From an uncultured Sphingomonadaceae bacterium (GTDB lineage: Bacteria > Pseudomonadota > Alphaproteobacteria > Sphingomonadales > Sphingomonadaceae): a stretch of 64,000 bases of DNA. The translations under genes were made by a program, and so were the position numbers. Location of the stretch: the NCBI GenBank assembly GCA_947493215.1, contig CANLQE010000003.1, positions 287,996-351,995 on the forward strand. Reading direction: 5' to 3'. The first letter of the stretch is position 1. Every line of letters begins with the position of its first letter. Below are positions 8,757 through 16,467 of this stretch, one piece after another. The notes beneath the pieces were generated by a model. It made no database searches, was not told the DNA's origin, and saw only the letters and a list, made by a program, of their open reading frames with translations.

Positions 8757-8775
8757 ATATTGACACTGCCAATAT
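8757..8775. promoter_or_regulatory. Second operator-like element abutting the TetR start
   Basis: ATATTG and CAATAT form a perfect 6-base inverted repeat around ACACTGC, and the core ATTGACACTG repeats the left arm of the 8657-8696 palindrome. It ends 6 bases before the ATG of the regulator, leaving no room for a normal ribosome site. This suggests autoregulation and perhaps a leaderless or very short-leader mRNA. Confidence 0.5.
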
Positions 8776-8781
8776 AGTGGT

Positions 8782-9387
8782 ATGGTTAAAGCAAAGGGAT
8801 TTCATCATGGTGACCTGAAGCGTGCATTGCTGGGCGCCGCACTGGAGCTTCTAGATGAACAGGGGGATGCCGGGGTCGGAATACGAGCTGTCGCGCGCAA
8901 AGCCGGGGTATCCCATGCTGCGCCCGTCAATCATTTCAAGGATCGCCGCGCATTGCTGACTGGTCTCGCAATAAAGCTGTTCGATGATATCCAGACCAAC
9001 ATATCAAAACGACTGGAAAGCGTATCAAATGATCCCGCTATGCGGATTGAAAGCGTTGTTAAGTCGTTTTTCGAATATGGTGCTGAACATCCCAACCGTT
9101 ACGCATTGCTATGGCGGAATGATGTCGTAGACCATGAATGTGATGAGATGCGCATCCGCGAAGATGCTGTATATGATTTTATCTGCAATGAGATCAACAA
9201 TCTGACCGCCGGACGCAATATTGATACAGATACGGTGGCCATCGGCCTTTGGTCGATGATGCACGGCTATATTGATCTAAAAATCGTAGGTATGTTCGAG
9301 GAACGGGAAGACAGCGTTACCGGAGAGGATCGCCCTGAAGCCCTCATCAAAATGTTTCGAACCATATTTGATCAATATGGTCTGTAG
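8782..9387 (+). CDS. TetR/AcrR-family transcriptional regulator
   Basis: 201 residues. The N-terminal TetR helix-turn-helix (residues ~8-55) contains GVGIRAVARKAGVSHAAPVNHFKDRRALL; the C-terminal ligand domain includes HPNRYALLWRN and resembles the WHG-type ligand domain of TetR proteins. It is divergent from the membrane protein-GST operon, and the shared spacer holds two related palindromes, a typical repressor/operon arrangement. Likely a repressor relieved by a small hydrophobic molecule. The ligand is unknown. Confidence 0.92.
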   Translation: MVKAKGFHHGDLKRALLGAALELLDEQGDAGVGIRAVARKAGVSHAAPVNHFKDRRALLTGLAIKLFDDIQTNISKRLESVSNDPAMRIESVVKSFFEYGAEHPNRYALLWRNDVVDHECDEMRIREDAVYDFICNEINNLTAGRNIDTDTVAIGLWSMMHGYIDLKIVGMFEEREDSVTGEDRPEALIKMFRTIFDQYGL

Positions 9388-9518
9388 TCGATCTGATTTC
9401 GATCAGAGCTTGGTCGATCACGATAAGGCTGGAGCCAATATTGATGATCAGAAGTCTTATATTTTCCTTGGAATTCATATTCACCTCAAAACCATCCTAA
9501 AGCCGCCCGGAACTGATC

Positions 9519-10055
9519 ATGAGCAACAATATTAAGTTTGTGGCTTTGTCTAAACTTGGCGCTGGAGATTTCGAACATCTCTCCGGCAACCTGGAAGATC
9601 ATCTGAATAAAACATGCGACCTGTTGTCTCAATGGGGGGCAGGCGATGAACTGAAGGATGCTGGACTATATCACGCTGCCTACGGAACGGCGGGATTTGA
9701 TTCTGCGATGGTTGATACAAGTCAACGAACAAGGATCGCAAACATCATCGGGGAGCGCGCTGAGAAGATCGTCTATACATACTGCGCCTGTGATCGAACA
9801 ATCGTTTGGCCTTGTCTTGATGGTTCCCATTCAGTCAAATTCCGCGATCGCTTCGAAAAGCAAACGGGGTTGCTCGAAGGTCATGACCTTAAAAATTTCT
9901 GCGAATTGACTATCGCGAATGAGGTGCAGATTGCCATGGATAACGAAGAGTTCGGCCAGAAAAATGGCCCGTTTTTTCGTGAACTGGTGCATCGGCTGGG
10001 TCAAAATTTGAGCCATGAAGCACGATTAGCGGCGGCAAAAATATTCGCCGGCTGA
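9519..10055 (+). CDS. DUF6817 domain-containing protein
   Basis: 178 residues. The N-terminal part reads LSKLGAGDFEHLSGNLEDHL, followed by LLSQWGAGDELKDAGLYHAAYGT. This His/Asp-rich segment (residues ~20-60) is the recognisable DUF6817 signature and looks like an HD-domain relative, so a metal-dependent hydrolase role is possible but unproven. There is no signal peptide. The gene stands alone, 131 bases after the TetR gene. Confidence 0.75.
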   Translation: MSNNIKFVALSKLGAGDFEHLSGNLEDHLNKTCDLLSQWGAGDELKDAGLYHAAYGTAGFDSAMVDTSQRTRIANIIGERAEKIVYTYCACDRTIVWPCLDGSHSVKFRDRFEKQTGLLEGHDLKNFCELTIANEVQIAMDNEEFGQKNGPFFRELVHRLGQNLSHEARLAAAKIFAG

Positions 10056-10135
10056 AGTATGAAGCATTATCGGAAAAACGAACCCACTTTCCAAATTCAT
10101 GCATGTGCATTTTTGACTAAACAGCGGAGATCTAG

Positions 10136-10597
10136 GTGATGGATTCGAGATGGAACTTTCCTTTGAACGGCGGCTGCCTTTGTGGAAAAATACGATTTGA
10201 GATTACTCAAAACCCAATGCTGACGTTGGCATGCCACTGCAAAGGTTGCCAACAAATGACTGCAAGTGCTTTTTCGTTAACTGTAGCAGTGCCGTCGAAT
10301 GGTTTTGAGATAACCAAGGGAAAACCAATCATTGGCGGTCTCCACAAGCTACAATCCCGTTACTATCATTGTGATTGGTGCAAGAATTGGATTTTTACCC
10401 AACCGCGACCTGATATAGGTTCTACCAGCGTCCGGGCGATGATGCTTGATGATACCGACTGGTTTGAGCCATATATTGAGGTTTGGACAACCGAGAAACT
10501 ATCATGGGTCACCATTCCGGCAAAGCACAGCTTCGAAACCCAACCCAAGATGAGCGCGTATGCCCCGATAATTGATGAGTTTGCGGAACTTCAATGA
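10136..10597 (+). CDS. GFA-family (CENP-V/GFA) zinc-binding protein, copy 1
   Basis: About 153 residues. Zinc ligands are visible in GGCLCGKIRFE, ACHCKGCQQMTASAFSL and YHCDWCKNWIF, the Cys pattern of glutathione-dependent formaldehyde-activating-type domains. Compared with the two other GFA proteins in this window, this copy has a longer and more diverged C-terminal half, with CKNW at the second zinc site where CGxx is usual. Either GTG 10136 or ATG 10139 may be used, with GGAG upstream. The catalytic role of the family beyond Gfa itself is mostly unproven. Confidence 0.88.
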   Translation: MMDSRWNFPLNGGCLCGKIRFEITQNPMLTLACHCKGCQQMTASAFSLTVAVPSNGFEITKGKPIIGGLHKLQSRYYHCDWCKNWIFTQPRPDIGSTSVRAMMLDDTDWFEPYIEVWTTEKLSWVTIPAKHSFETQPKMSAYAPIIDEFAELQ

Positions 10598-10682
10598 AGC
10601 GAGTAAATCTATTGTTCTACCGTCGCCTGCCGAGAGTTGGCTTGAACATACAGTGATTGATTTGGATAGTGAACACCACCTC

Positions 10683-10712
10683 AATGTCCGCTTTCGGGAT
10701 ATTGCGGACATG
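10683..10712. repeat. Dispersed 30-bp hairpin repeat, copy 2
   Basis: AATGTCCGC and GCGGACAT(G) flank the same TTTCGGGATAT loop seen at 2429-2458; here TGTCCGC/GCGGACA is a perfect 7-base stem. It lies in the 238-base non-coding stretch between the GFA gene and the DUF6632 gene. Two copies 8 kb apart in this window suggest a genome-wide intergenic family. Confidence 0.6.
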
Positions 10713-10835
10713 AGCGTGAAGTGCATTTCGCAGTGGATTGTTGGTGTTTCCAGCCGGTATCGCTGCGCCGGCGATTTGCTTTCCCCCGGCATCAGGTCTA
10801 GCCTTTTCCGAGGGTCGTCTTGAGGGAGGGACAAT

Positions 10836-11222
10836 ATGATTGGACGTTATAGCTTTTTGCAAGTCGCTTTGGTGCTATTTGGGGTCATTTTCTGCCTGAT
10901 CTATCCGCTGGCACTGGTTTGGCCATCGGGATGGATGTGGCATGAAGGCGCGCCGCAGGCTTCGCATTATTACATGATGATCGTTGGGGTTTACGCGACT
11001 TTGGGGATATTCCTGATCCGCGCCGCCGCCAATCCATTGGCGCATCGCTCGCTCATTTGGTTCACCGTGTGGTCGAGCGTGGTCCATGCCGGGATCATGG
11101 CGGTGCAATCGCTGCAAAATCCCGAGCATATGGGCCATATGCTGGGCGATGTTCCGGCGCTGTTGCTGGTGGCGGTGGTGCTTGGCTTGTTGCTGCGCGG
11201 GGCCAAGGAAGACGCGGCCTAG
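10836..11222 (+). CDS. DUF6632 family membrane protein
   Basis: 128 residues, four hydrophobic helices. The central block HYYMMIVGVYATLGIFLIR followed by RSLIWFTVWSSVVHAGIMAVQ is the recognisable core of DUF6632, often annotated simply as a small membrane protein. The ribosome site GGAGGGACA precedes the ATG at optimal distance. It leads a same-strand run (thioesterase, EthD, cyclase), though gaps of 77-243 bases make a single operon uncertain. Confidence 0.8.
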   Translation: MIGRYSFLQVALVLFGVIFCLIYPLALVWPSGWMWHEGAPQASHYYMMIVGVYATLGIFLIRAAANPLAHRSLIWFTVWSSVVHAGIMAVQSLQNPEHMGHMLGDVPALLLVAVVLGLLLRGAKEDAA

Positions 11223-11299
11223 CGGTTACAGCCTATCACAAACTCGCATTTCCCTTTGCCGCCCGAAATGTAACTTTGGCGGTCAAAGGAGCATTGCCG

Positions 11300-11752
11300 A
11301 TGCAAACCGATGCCAAGACTGTTCAGACCGAAAAATATAGCGTGCCGTTTGTGGAGCGCACGGGCATGCGGCCGGTGGAAAAGCGCCGCGGTTATATTCA
11401 CATGCTGATGCCGCTTGCCGGGAATGAAAATCATGTTGGCGTGATGTATATGGGCGCCTTTACCGTGCTGGCAGAGGCGGCCGCGGCGACGCCGGCGATT
11501 GATTTTCTCGACAAGCAGCGCTTTTTTCCGATCATCAAGGACCTGTTCGTCGACTTTCGCAAACCGGCGGGCAGCGATGTCACGGCGGAATATAGTTTGA
11601 GCGAGGAGGATATCGCCGCCCTGCAGGCCGATTTGGAGCGCAAGGGGTCTGCGGGATATTTGGCCGAGATACCGATGAAGGATGCCGAAGGCGTGACGGT
11701 CGCCGAGGCCAAGGTGACGGTAAAATTGCTGAGCCACGGGTTTCAGAAATAG
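11300..11752 (+). CDS. Hotdog-fold thioesterase-like protein (DUF4442/YiiD C-terminal type)
   Basis: 150 residues from ATG 11300, which has AAAGGAGC at the right distance; upstream in-frame codons overlap the DUF6632 gene and are not used. GYIHMLMPLAGNENHVGVMYMGAFTVLAEAAAATP (in two parts, residues ~32-66) has the hotdog helix pattern of PaaI/DUF4442 proteins, followed by the beta strand LFVDFRKPAGSDVTAEYSL. Expected to hydrolyse or bind acyl-CoA. The next genes (EthD, cyclase) suggest a small catabolic cluster. Confidence 0.75.
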   Translation: MQTDAKTVQTEKYSVPFVERTGMRPVEKRRGYIHMLMPLAGNENHVGVMYMGAFTVLAEAAAATPAIDFLDKQRFFPIIKDLFVDFRKPAGSDVTAEYSLSEEDIAALQADLERKGSAGYLAEIPMKDAEGVTVAEAKVTVKLLSHGFQK

Positions 11753-11995
11753 GAGGGACAATGGTCGCCGGAAAATAAAGCGGAAAAAACTGCTTTCCTA
11801 CAAATATCCATATAGGTTATATACTTCCTTATAATAAACCAAAATATAGCCGTTCGCCCTTTGTCTTCCACCCCCGATCGGTTGAATCAAACCGCAGATT
11901 GTCCGGAGGCAGACACCTTACGCCGACGCCATAGCGGCCTCGCTATTGTGCGATAGCCAATCTTACGAAAGTTCCAATCTTTGAAGAGACTTGCC

Positions 11996-12382
11996 ATGAT
12001 CAAATTGACCTTCTGCCTTAAGCGCCGCCCCGAATTTACGCGGGAGTCGTTTCAGGATTACTGGCGCACGCATCATGCGCCCAAAGTCGCAGCAGCCCAA
12101 GAGGCGCTGGGGATACAGCGCTATGTCCAGTGCCACAGCTATGCAATGCCGATGGCCGAAGCGGCAGCCAAGGCGCGCGGCATGGCAGTGGGTGATAACC
12201 TCCATGATTTTGATGGCGTTGCGGAACTCTGGTGGGACAGTCAGGAGGCTTTTGAGGCCGCGATGACTACCGAAGAGGGGCAACGCCACGGCAAGATACT
12301 CGCTGAAGACGAAGCAACGTTTATCGATTTTTCCCGTAGCCGGTTTTTCATGGTCGAGGAAAATGTCGTGATTGGCGATTAG
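11996..12382 (+). CDS. EthD domain-containing protein
   Basis: 128 residues. IKLTFCLKRRPEFTRESFQDYW, then RTHHAPKVAAAQEALGIQRYVQ, match the ferredoxin-like (dimeric alpha-beta barrel) EthD fold, whose members assist ether, polyketide or aromatic degradation. ATG 11996 with GAAGAG upstream is preferred over the in-frame TTG at 11981. It is followed 41 bases later by a secreted cyclase-family hydrolase. No catalytic residues are firmly known for the family. Confidence 0.85.
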   Translation: MIKLTFCLKRRPEFTRESFQDYWRTHHAPKVAAAQEALGIQRYVQCHSYAMPMAEAAAKARGMAVGDNLHDFDGVAELWWDSQEAFEAAMTTEEGQRHGKILAEDEATFIDFSRSRFFMVEENVVIGD

Positions 12383-12423
12383 GCTATGGCGATGCTATGC
12401 GGTGAAGAAAAGGGAGAGACAAG

Positions 12424-13365
12424 ATGCGGATGATGGTGACTTTATTGGTGGGTGCGGCCCTTGCGGTGCCAGCACTGGCCCAAGATGCTGAGAAAAATTG
12501 GTACCCCAGCAAATATGGCGCGGACGATACAAAGGGCGCGATGAACAATCTGTCCGAAGCGGGCACGGTCAATGCGGCAAAGCTGATCAAAACCGGCAAG
12601 ACCTATGCGCTTGGCGTTGTGACGGGGCCAACAACGCCCGCCTATCCGCCGCGATCCTACAGCGCGACGATCCTGCAATCCAATGACGGGCAGGGCGGTT
12701 CCATGGGCGCGAACAAGGTGACAGCCCATGACGATATCATCCATAGCTGGGTCGGCATCGGGACACAGATTGACGGCTTTGCGCATTTGGGCATCGATCA
12801 TCATTATTATAATGGCGTGAAGGGCAGTGAGCTTTATTCCCCTGCTGGCGTGACGAAATATGGCACGGAGACGATCCTGCCTACCGCAACGCGCGGCGTG
12901 CTGCTCGACATGACCAAGCATTTTGGCAAAGCTGTTTTGGAACCGGGCACGGCGTTTAACCGCGCAGAAATTGACGCGGCGGCCAAAGCGGCTGGTGTGA
13001 CGATTGGCAAGGGCGATGTGGTGCTGTTCCACACTGGCTGGATGACCAAGGCCGCCAGTGATCCACAAGGATTTATCGCGCAGCAGCCGGGACTGGGCGT
13101 TGAAGGTGCGGAATATCTTGCCTCGCTCGATGTGGTGATGGTTGGTGCGGATACCGCCGCTTTGGAAGCGATCCCGTTTGAGGACCCGACCAAGCCGTTT
13201 ATTGTGCATCAGACATTGCTGGCGAAATATGGCGTGCACGTGTTGGAGAGCATCAACACGGCGGAGCTCGCCAAAGATGGCGCGACCGAATTTATGTTCG
13301 TGTTGGGTCAGCCGCGTTTCAGGGGCGCAGTGCAGATGGTGATTAATCCGGTAGCGATCCGGTAG
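12424..13365 (+). CDS. Secreted cyclase-family metal-dependent hydrolase (kynurenine formamidase-like fold)
   Basis: 313 residues with a signal peptide (MRMMVTLLVGAALAVPALA, cleavage after AQA-like site near residue 20). The metal-binding motif appears as GTQIDGFAHLG, the GTQxD variant of the cyclase family; GKGDVVLFHTGW and HVLESINTAELAKDG are further family blocks. Expected to hydrolyse a cyclic amide, imide or lactone in the periplasm. GGGAGAGACA provides the ribosome site. The substrate is unknown; the neighbouring EthD and thioesterase proteins hint at aromatic or cyclic-ketone catabolism. Confidence 0.87.
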   Translation: MRMMVTLLVGAALAVPALAQDAEKNWYPSKYGADDTKGAMNNLSEAGTVNAAKLIKTGKTYALGVVTGPTTPAYPPRSYSATILQSNDGQGGSMGANKVTAHDDIIHSWVGIGTQIDGFAHLGIDHHYYNGVKGSELYSPAGVTKYGTETILPTATRGVLLDMTKHFGKAVLEPGTAFNRAEIDAAAKAAGVTIGKGDVVLFHTGWMTKAASDPQGFIAQQPGLGVEGAEYLASLDVVMVGADTAALEAIPFEDPTKPFIVHQTLLAKYGVHVLESINTAELAKDGATEFMFVLGQPRFRGAVQMVINPVAIR

Positions 13366-13389
13366 CAGAGTGTCTCGTCGCTGGTCGGA

Positions 13390-13836
13390 CTATTCCGGTT
13401 CGGGGGCGAACATAGCCATCAGCTCGTCGCCGGTCATATTGTCGGTCTTTTCGGCAAAATTATAATAGGACGGCTTTTCGTCAATAAAAACTTGCGTCTT
13501 GAAGGTCAGGCCGTCCTGATCATCGAATATGCCGGCGGCGATCATATATTGGCCGGTTTCTTTGAGTCGGTAAAACAGGTTGGCGCCGCAGGTCTTACAA
13601 AAGCAGCGTTCTGCCCATTCGGACGAGCTGTAAACGGTGATATTGTCCTCTCCGGTAACAGTAACATCGGCGCCGCAATCCAGCTCGATAAATGGCCCGC
13701 CGCCCCAGCGCCGACACATCCCGCAATGGCAGGCGCCGACATCTTTGCTGGCTTGATGCGCAGTGATTTGAACCGCGCCGCATAAACAATGGCCTTTGCG
13801 CTCACTGGTCTCAGGTAGGTTAGGGCCATCGGTCAT
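13390..13836 (-). CDS. GFA-family zinc-binding protein, copy 2
   Basis: 148 residues with the complete zinc pattern: KGHCLCGAVQI, GACHCGMCRRWGGGPFIELDCG and CFCKTCGANLFYRL. The C-terminal KTQVFIDEKPSYYNFAEKTDNMTG block is typical of sphingomonad GFA proteins. Convergent with the cyclase gene (24-base gap) and followed upstream by the small membrane gene at 13853. Function inferred from family only. Confidence 0.92.
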   Translation of the reverse strand: MTDGPNLPETSERKGHCLCGAVQITAHQASKDVGACHCGMCRRWGGGPFIELDCGADVTVTGEDNITVYSSSEWAERCFCKTCGANLFYRLKETGQYMIAAGIFDDQDGLTFKTQVFIDEKPSYYNFAEKTDNMTGDELMAMFAPEPE

Positions 13837-13852
13837 CGTCGCTCTCCTGTTG

Positions 13853-14002
13853 CTATGTAAGGGCGGGTATGATCCAGACTAAGGACATCGCGACCAGTGC
13901 GGCGAGTAAAGACCAAGCAAGCACCCATCGGACCCCTTGCGGGCGGGTTTTGTTGCTGGCTTCTTTCTCCGTAACTAATATTTCATCTCCGTGGCGTTCC
14001 AT
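13853..14002 (-). CDS. 49-residue single-pass membrane protein
   Basis: A small protein starting MERHGDEILVTEKEASNKT with one C-terminal transmembrane helix (VLAWSLLAALVAMSLVWIIPAL). An AAGGAAGG ribosome site lies 4-5 bases before the ATG at 14002, which makes it a credible gene despite its length. The tail-anchored layout recalls small proteins of unknown role in sphingomonads. It ends 16 bases before the GFA gene start and may be cotranscribed with it. Confidence 0.65.
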   Translation of the reverse strand: MERHGDEILVTEKEASNKTRPQGVRWVLAWSLLAALVAMSLVWIIPALT

Positions 14003-14071
14003 TGGGCCTTCCTTCCAAAACTGCCCTCCACTGCGTATCATAACATAGTTTGGACGAATTGTTCAGTGCGG

Positions 14072-14518
14072 CTATGATTTGGCGCGAAACGGCCAGTTAA
14101 TGACATTGCCAGCGATCAGCGCCCACCAGATGAAGACCGGTTGAAACAGCAGCCTTGGTCCGTGATAGGCCCAGCTCGCGGTCTCGCCACCAACCGCGAT
14201 ATTGTTGATCGCATGGTTGATGTTGGCTGGAAAGACGCACAGCGCATAGAGCGCAAGTCCGATACCGGCGGCATAGCGGACGCGCGGGATAAGCGTGGGC
14301 GGGATGAGCAAACCAATGGCGCCAGCAATCTCCGCGACGCCGGTCAGAAACACGACCTGCTCTGGAAAGGGCACCCAGTCGGGCGTGATCGCCAAAAACC
14401 CGCCGGGACTTCTGATATGAGCGATGCCAGCGAGCAGGTAGAAGACCGCCAGCAGCAGCCGGAAGAACCGGCGCAAGAGAGAGTCCTTGATGGTCTCGTT
14501 TATGGATAGTGTGTTCAT
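14072..14518 (-). CDS. DoxX-family membrane protein
   Basis: 148 residues, four helices. LLLAVFYLLAGIAHIRSPGGF, then GVAEIAGAIGLLIPPT and NINHAINNIA, match the DoxX/DoxD-like core. ATG 14518 follows GGGGAGAAG and overlaps the last codons of the upstream channel gene by 4 bases (ATGA), so the two are translationally coupled. Family members are linked to thiosulfate/quinone redox chemistry or redox stress in some bacteria; here the role is unknown. Confidence 0.85.
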   Translation of the reverse strand: MNTLSINETIKDSLLRRFFRLLLAVFYLLAGIAHIRSPGGFLAITPDWVPFPEQVVFLTGVAEIAGAIGLLIPPTLIPRVRYAAGIGLALYALCVFPANINHAINNIAVGGETASWAYHGPRLLFQPVFIWWALIAGNVINWPFRAKS

Positions 14519-14943
14519 CGGCTTCTCCCCATACGCGCAACGACTGTGACAAAAAATGCAGTGGACCAACCGAGCAATATGATGCCGTTAACGCCCTCAA
14601 TGGCTGCCACCATCCGCCAGGCCTCAGCAAAACCTTCATCATCATAGCCAGTGGTGGCATAAGTGATGGTCGAGAAATAGACCGCATCTGACAATGTCGG
14701 TAATGCGTCGAGCCAGAGATAAACAAAAGCATAGACCCAAATCTCGATACCATGGAGAACGAAAAGGCCAAGGACCAAGCTGAGTGTGACGCTGATACCC
14801 CGCAACGACATTGGATGGATATGCTCTTCCGCCTCTTCGCGCGCCTCGACCCTCAGAAACCGGGCAAGCGCAAGAATGCCGATGCCGTGGATCAAAACGG
14901 TTAGGAGAACCATGAGGGCGCTGACAAATAGTTGCTCAAACAT
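14515..14943 (-). CDS. Two-TM potassium/ion channel family protein
   Basis: 142 residues. Hydrophobic helices flank a pore loop, DAVYFSTITYATTGYDDEGF: the selectivity filter TxGYGD reads TTGYDD here, with Asp in place of the third filter glycine. The pore helix and outer helices (residues ~1-25, ~45-75, ~110-135) fit Ion_trans_2 channels. There is no regulatory RCK domain. The start is ATG 14943. Coupled to the DoxX gene by a 4-base overlap. Whether it conducts K+ with this filter is open. Confidence 0.85.
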   Translation of the reverse strand: MFEQLFVSALMVLLTVLIHGIGILALARFLRVEAREEAEEHIHPMSLRGISVTLSLVLGLFVLHGIEIWVYAFVYLWLDALPTLSDAVYFSTITYATTGYDDEGFAEAWRMVAAIEGVNGIILLGWSTAFFVTVVARMGRSR

Positions 14944-14987
14944 GGGGTAAACTCTGCGCAAGTATAGAGGCAGCAGTCAAGTCGCGA

Positions 14988-15644
14988 TCAGCCTTCATCT
15001 CCCCAGGGGGCTGGAGGGATATCCACTGGTTTTGATAAATCAAACTCGACGCGGAAAAAACGACCGCCGGCTGTTTCGGGGCGGCGCAGTTCATAAGCAA
15101 AACGGGCATCTTGTTCACCCGGCGGACTGATCTCTACCGCCCAAGTGTTGGTGACGGATTGATCGAGGCCCGTTGTTTTGAACAGAGCTACAGACTCTTC
15201 GTCGACGGGAAACTCTTGGCGCTCGTTGGTGCCCTCTGCTGCCGTATCTCCGCCATAGTTGCTGACCTCATCAAGCGACCCGTCTTCATGACGATGGCGG
15301 TGTTTGAGACGCAGGCCGTTTTCGGTGCGGGTGATCATCCACGTCCGGGAGCGGTTCCACGTGCCGTCGGCGTTGCCGATATGAAAAGGGATTTGAATCT
15401 GATTCTGATCGCAATGCGCGACATGCATGATCATCGGCTGGCCCATCATATCTGCATCCGCTTCCTGATCAGAAACTAGCTGCCCCGGATAAGCCTTGCC
15501 GCACAGGATAGATAGGCGGTCAAAATAGATATCCTGAGACGATGGATCGGGCGCAACTGGCGGCGCACTGGGCTCACAAGCCGAGAGGGTCATAGTCAGG
15601 AGCGCGGCGGAGACGGTGCCCGCAATTTTAAGTGTCTGTTTCAT
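14988..15644 (-). CDS. Hypothetical lipoprotein
   Basis: 218 residues with a lipoprotein signal (MKQTLKIAGTVSAALLTMTL then SAC, lipidation at Cys23) followed by a Pro-rich linker. The mature domain contains AHCDQNQIQIPFHIGNADGTWNRSR and KHRHRHEDGSLDEVSNYGG, a His-rich beta-type stretch of a kind seen in uncharacterised sphingomonad secreted proteins. No enzymatic motif was found. It lies upstream of the channel/DoxX pair on the same strand (44-base gap). Confidence 0.7.
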   Translation of the reverse strand: MKQTLKIAGTVSAALLTMTLSACEPSAPPVAPDPSSQDIYFDRLSILCGKAYPGQLVSDQEADADMMGQPMIMHVAHCDQNQIQIPFHIGNADGTWNRSRTWMITRTENGLRLKHRHRHEDGSLDEVSNYGGDTAAEGTNERQEFPVDEESVALFKTTGLDQSVTNTWAVEISPPGEQDARFAYELRRPETAGGRFFRVEFDLSKPVDIPPAPWGDEG

Positions 15645-15689
15645 AAGATAAAGCGCTACACTTTATTGGCGGCAAACGAAAGAGTTGCG

Positions 15690-15920
15690 ATGATGGTATT
15701 GCGAAACATATTCGGCCAATTACTGGTGATGTTAAGTGATATTCCCATGATTCCGCTCTTGCTCGGTCTGTACATCACTGGATCGCCGCTGGTGGACCAG
15801 CGGTTGGTTGCGGCAAGGATAGAATCGGCATGGATGCTGAGGTTGCGGTGGATATTGTCGCTCGGTTTGGGTGTGTTGACGTTGACAATGGCGGCCATTG
15901 CACTGGTTTCGACGCCCTAA
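15690..15920 (+). CDS. Small membrane protein with two TM segments
   Basis: About 76 residues starting MMVLRNIFGQLLVMLSD. Two hydrophobic stretches flank a polar middle (SPLVDQRLVAARIESAWMLRL). The layout loosely resembles the last two helices of NRAMP-type metal transporters, so it could be a transporter remnant, but the similarity is weak. Divergent from the lipoprotein gene with a 45-base gap. Confidence 0.4.
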   Translation: MMVLRNIFGQLLVMLSDIPMIPLLLGLYITGSPLVDQRLVAARIESAWMLRLRWILSLGLGVLTLTMAAIALVSTP

Positions 15921-16140
15921 AGCCTCGGATTGGCGTATCTCAGCGGTCACACGGTTTGCTAAGTTGTAAATAGGCTGCTATGGGCCGTCTCAGCTAATAA
16001 TCGCGTACGACGAAATTCTGGTTTCGCGCCCTTTTGGGTCGCATACTCTTTTTTCCTTTATCTCGACGTTGGCCAACCCGTTTGACTCAGGCAAATCCGC
16101 TTGAGCCAAGCATAATTATGTTATGAATAGGAATAAGAAT

Positions 16141-16347
16141 ATGCCTACAGGCACAGTAAAATTTTTCAACGCGGACAAAGGCTATGGCTTTATCGCTCCT
16201 GAAGATGGCGGCGATGACAGCTTCGTGCACATCACAGCCGTTCAGGCAGCTGGCATGCAGTCGCTCGAAAAAGAGCAGCGTTTGTCATATGACGTTGAAA
16301 CCGGCAACAATGGCAAAAAAGCAGCTGTAAATCTTCAGCAAGCTTAA
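16141..16347 (+). CDS. Cold-shock domain protein (CspA family)
   Basis: 68 residues, the usual single-domain CSP length. Both RNA-binding motifs are present: GTVKFFNADKGYGFIAPE (RNP1 type) and SFVHITAVQ (RNP2). ATG 16141 follows AGGAA; the upstream in-frame ATG 16123 lacks a ribosome site. It is preceded by a 220-base non-coding stretch that may hold a long structured leader, as is common for cold-shock genes, and is followed by a strong terminator. Acts as an RNA chaperone in the cytoplasm. Confidence 0.95.
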   Translation: MPTGTVKFFNADKGYGFIAPEDGGDDSFVHITAVQAAGMQSLEKEQRLSYDVETGNNGKKAAVNLQQA

Positions 16348-16368
16348 GCCAATCGGTTAGAATTTTAG

Positions 16369-16407
16369 AAAGGGCGGTAGTGCGAAGGCACTCCCGCCCT
16401 TTTTTTG
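16369..16407 (+). terminator. Rho-independent terminator of the cold-shock gene
   Basis: A 15-base stem (AAAGGGCGGTAGTGC pairing with GCACTCCCGCCCTTT, one mismatch) closes on a GAAG loop and runs into seven T residues. It lies 22 bases after the stop codon. Confidence 0.9.
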
Positions 16408-16467
16408 TCTGTCCTACATGTCCACTGATATGTATTGTCCTGGTCTGAACATCGCTGGGGCATATCA

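Noticed and set aside
11219..11761. 180-residue frame antisense to the hotdog thioesterase
   Set aside because: It covers a real gene on the other strand and has no recognisable domain.
12442..13239. 265-residue frame antisense to the cyclase gene
   Set aside because: The plus-strand cyclase has a signal peptide and family motifs; the minus frame is Arg/His-rich nonsense.
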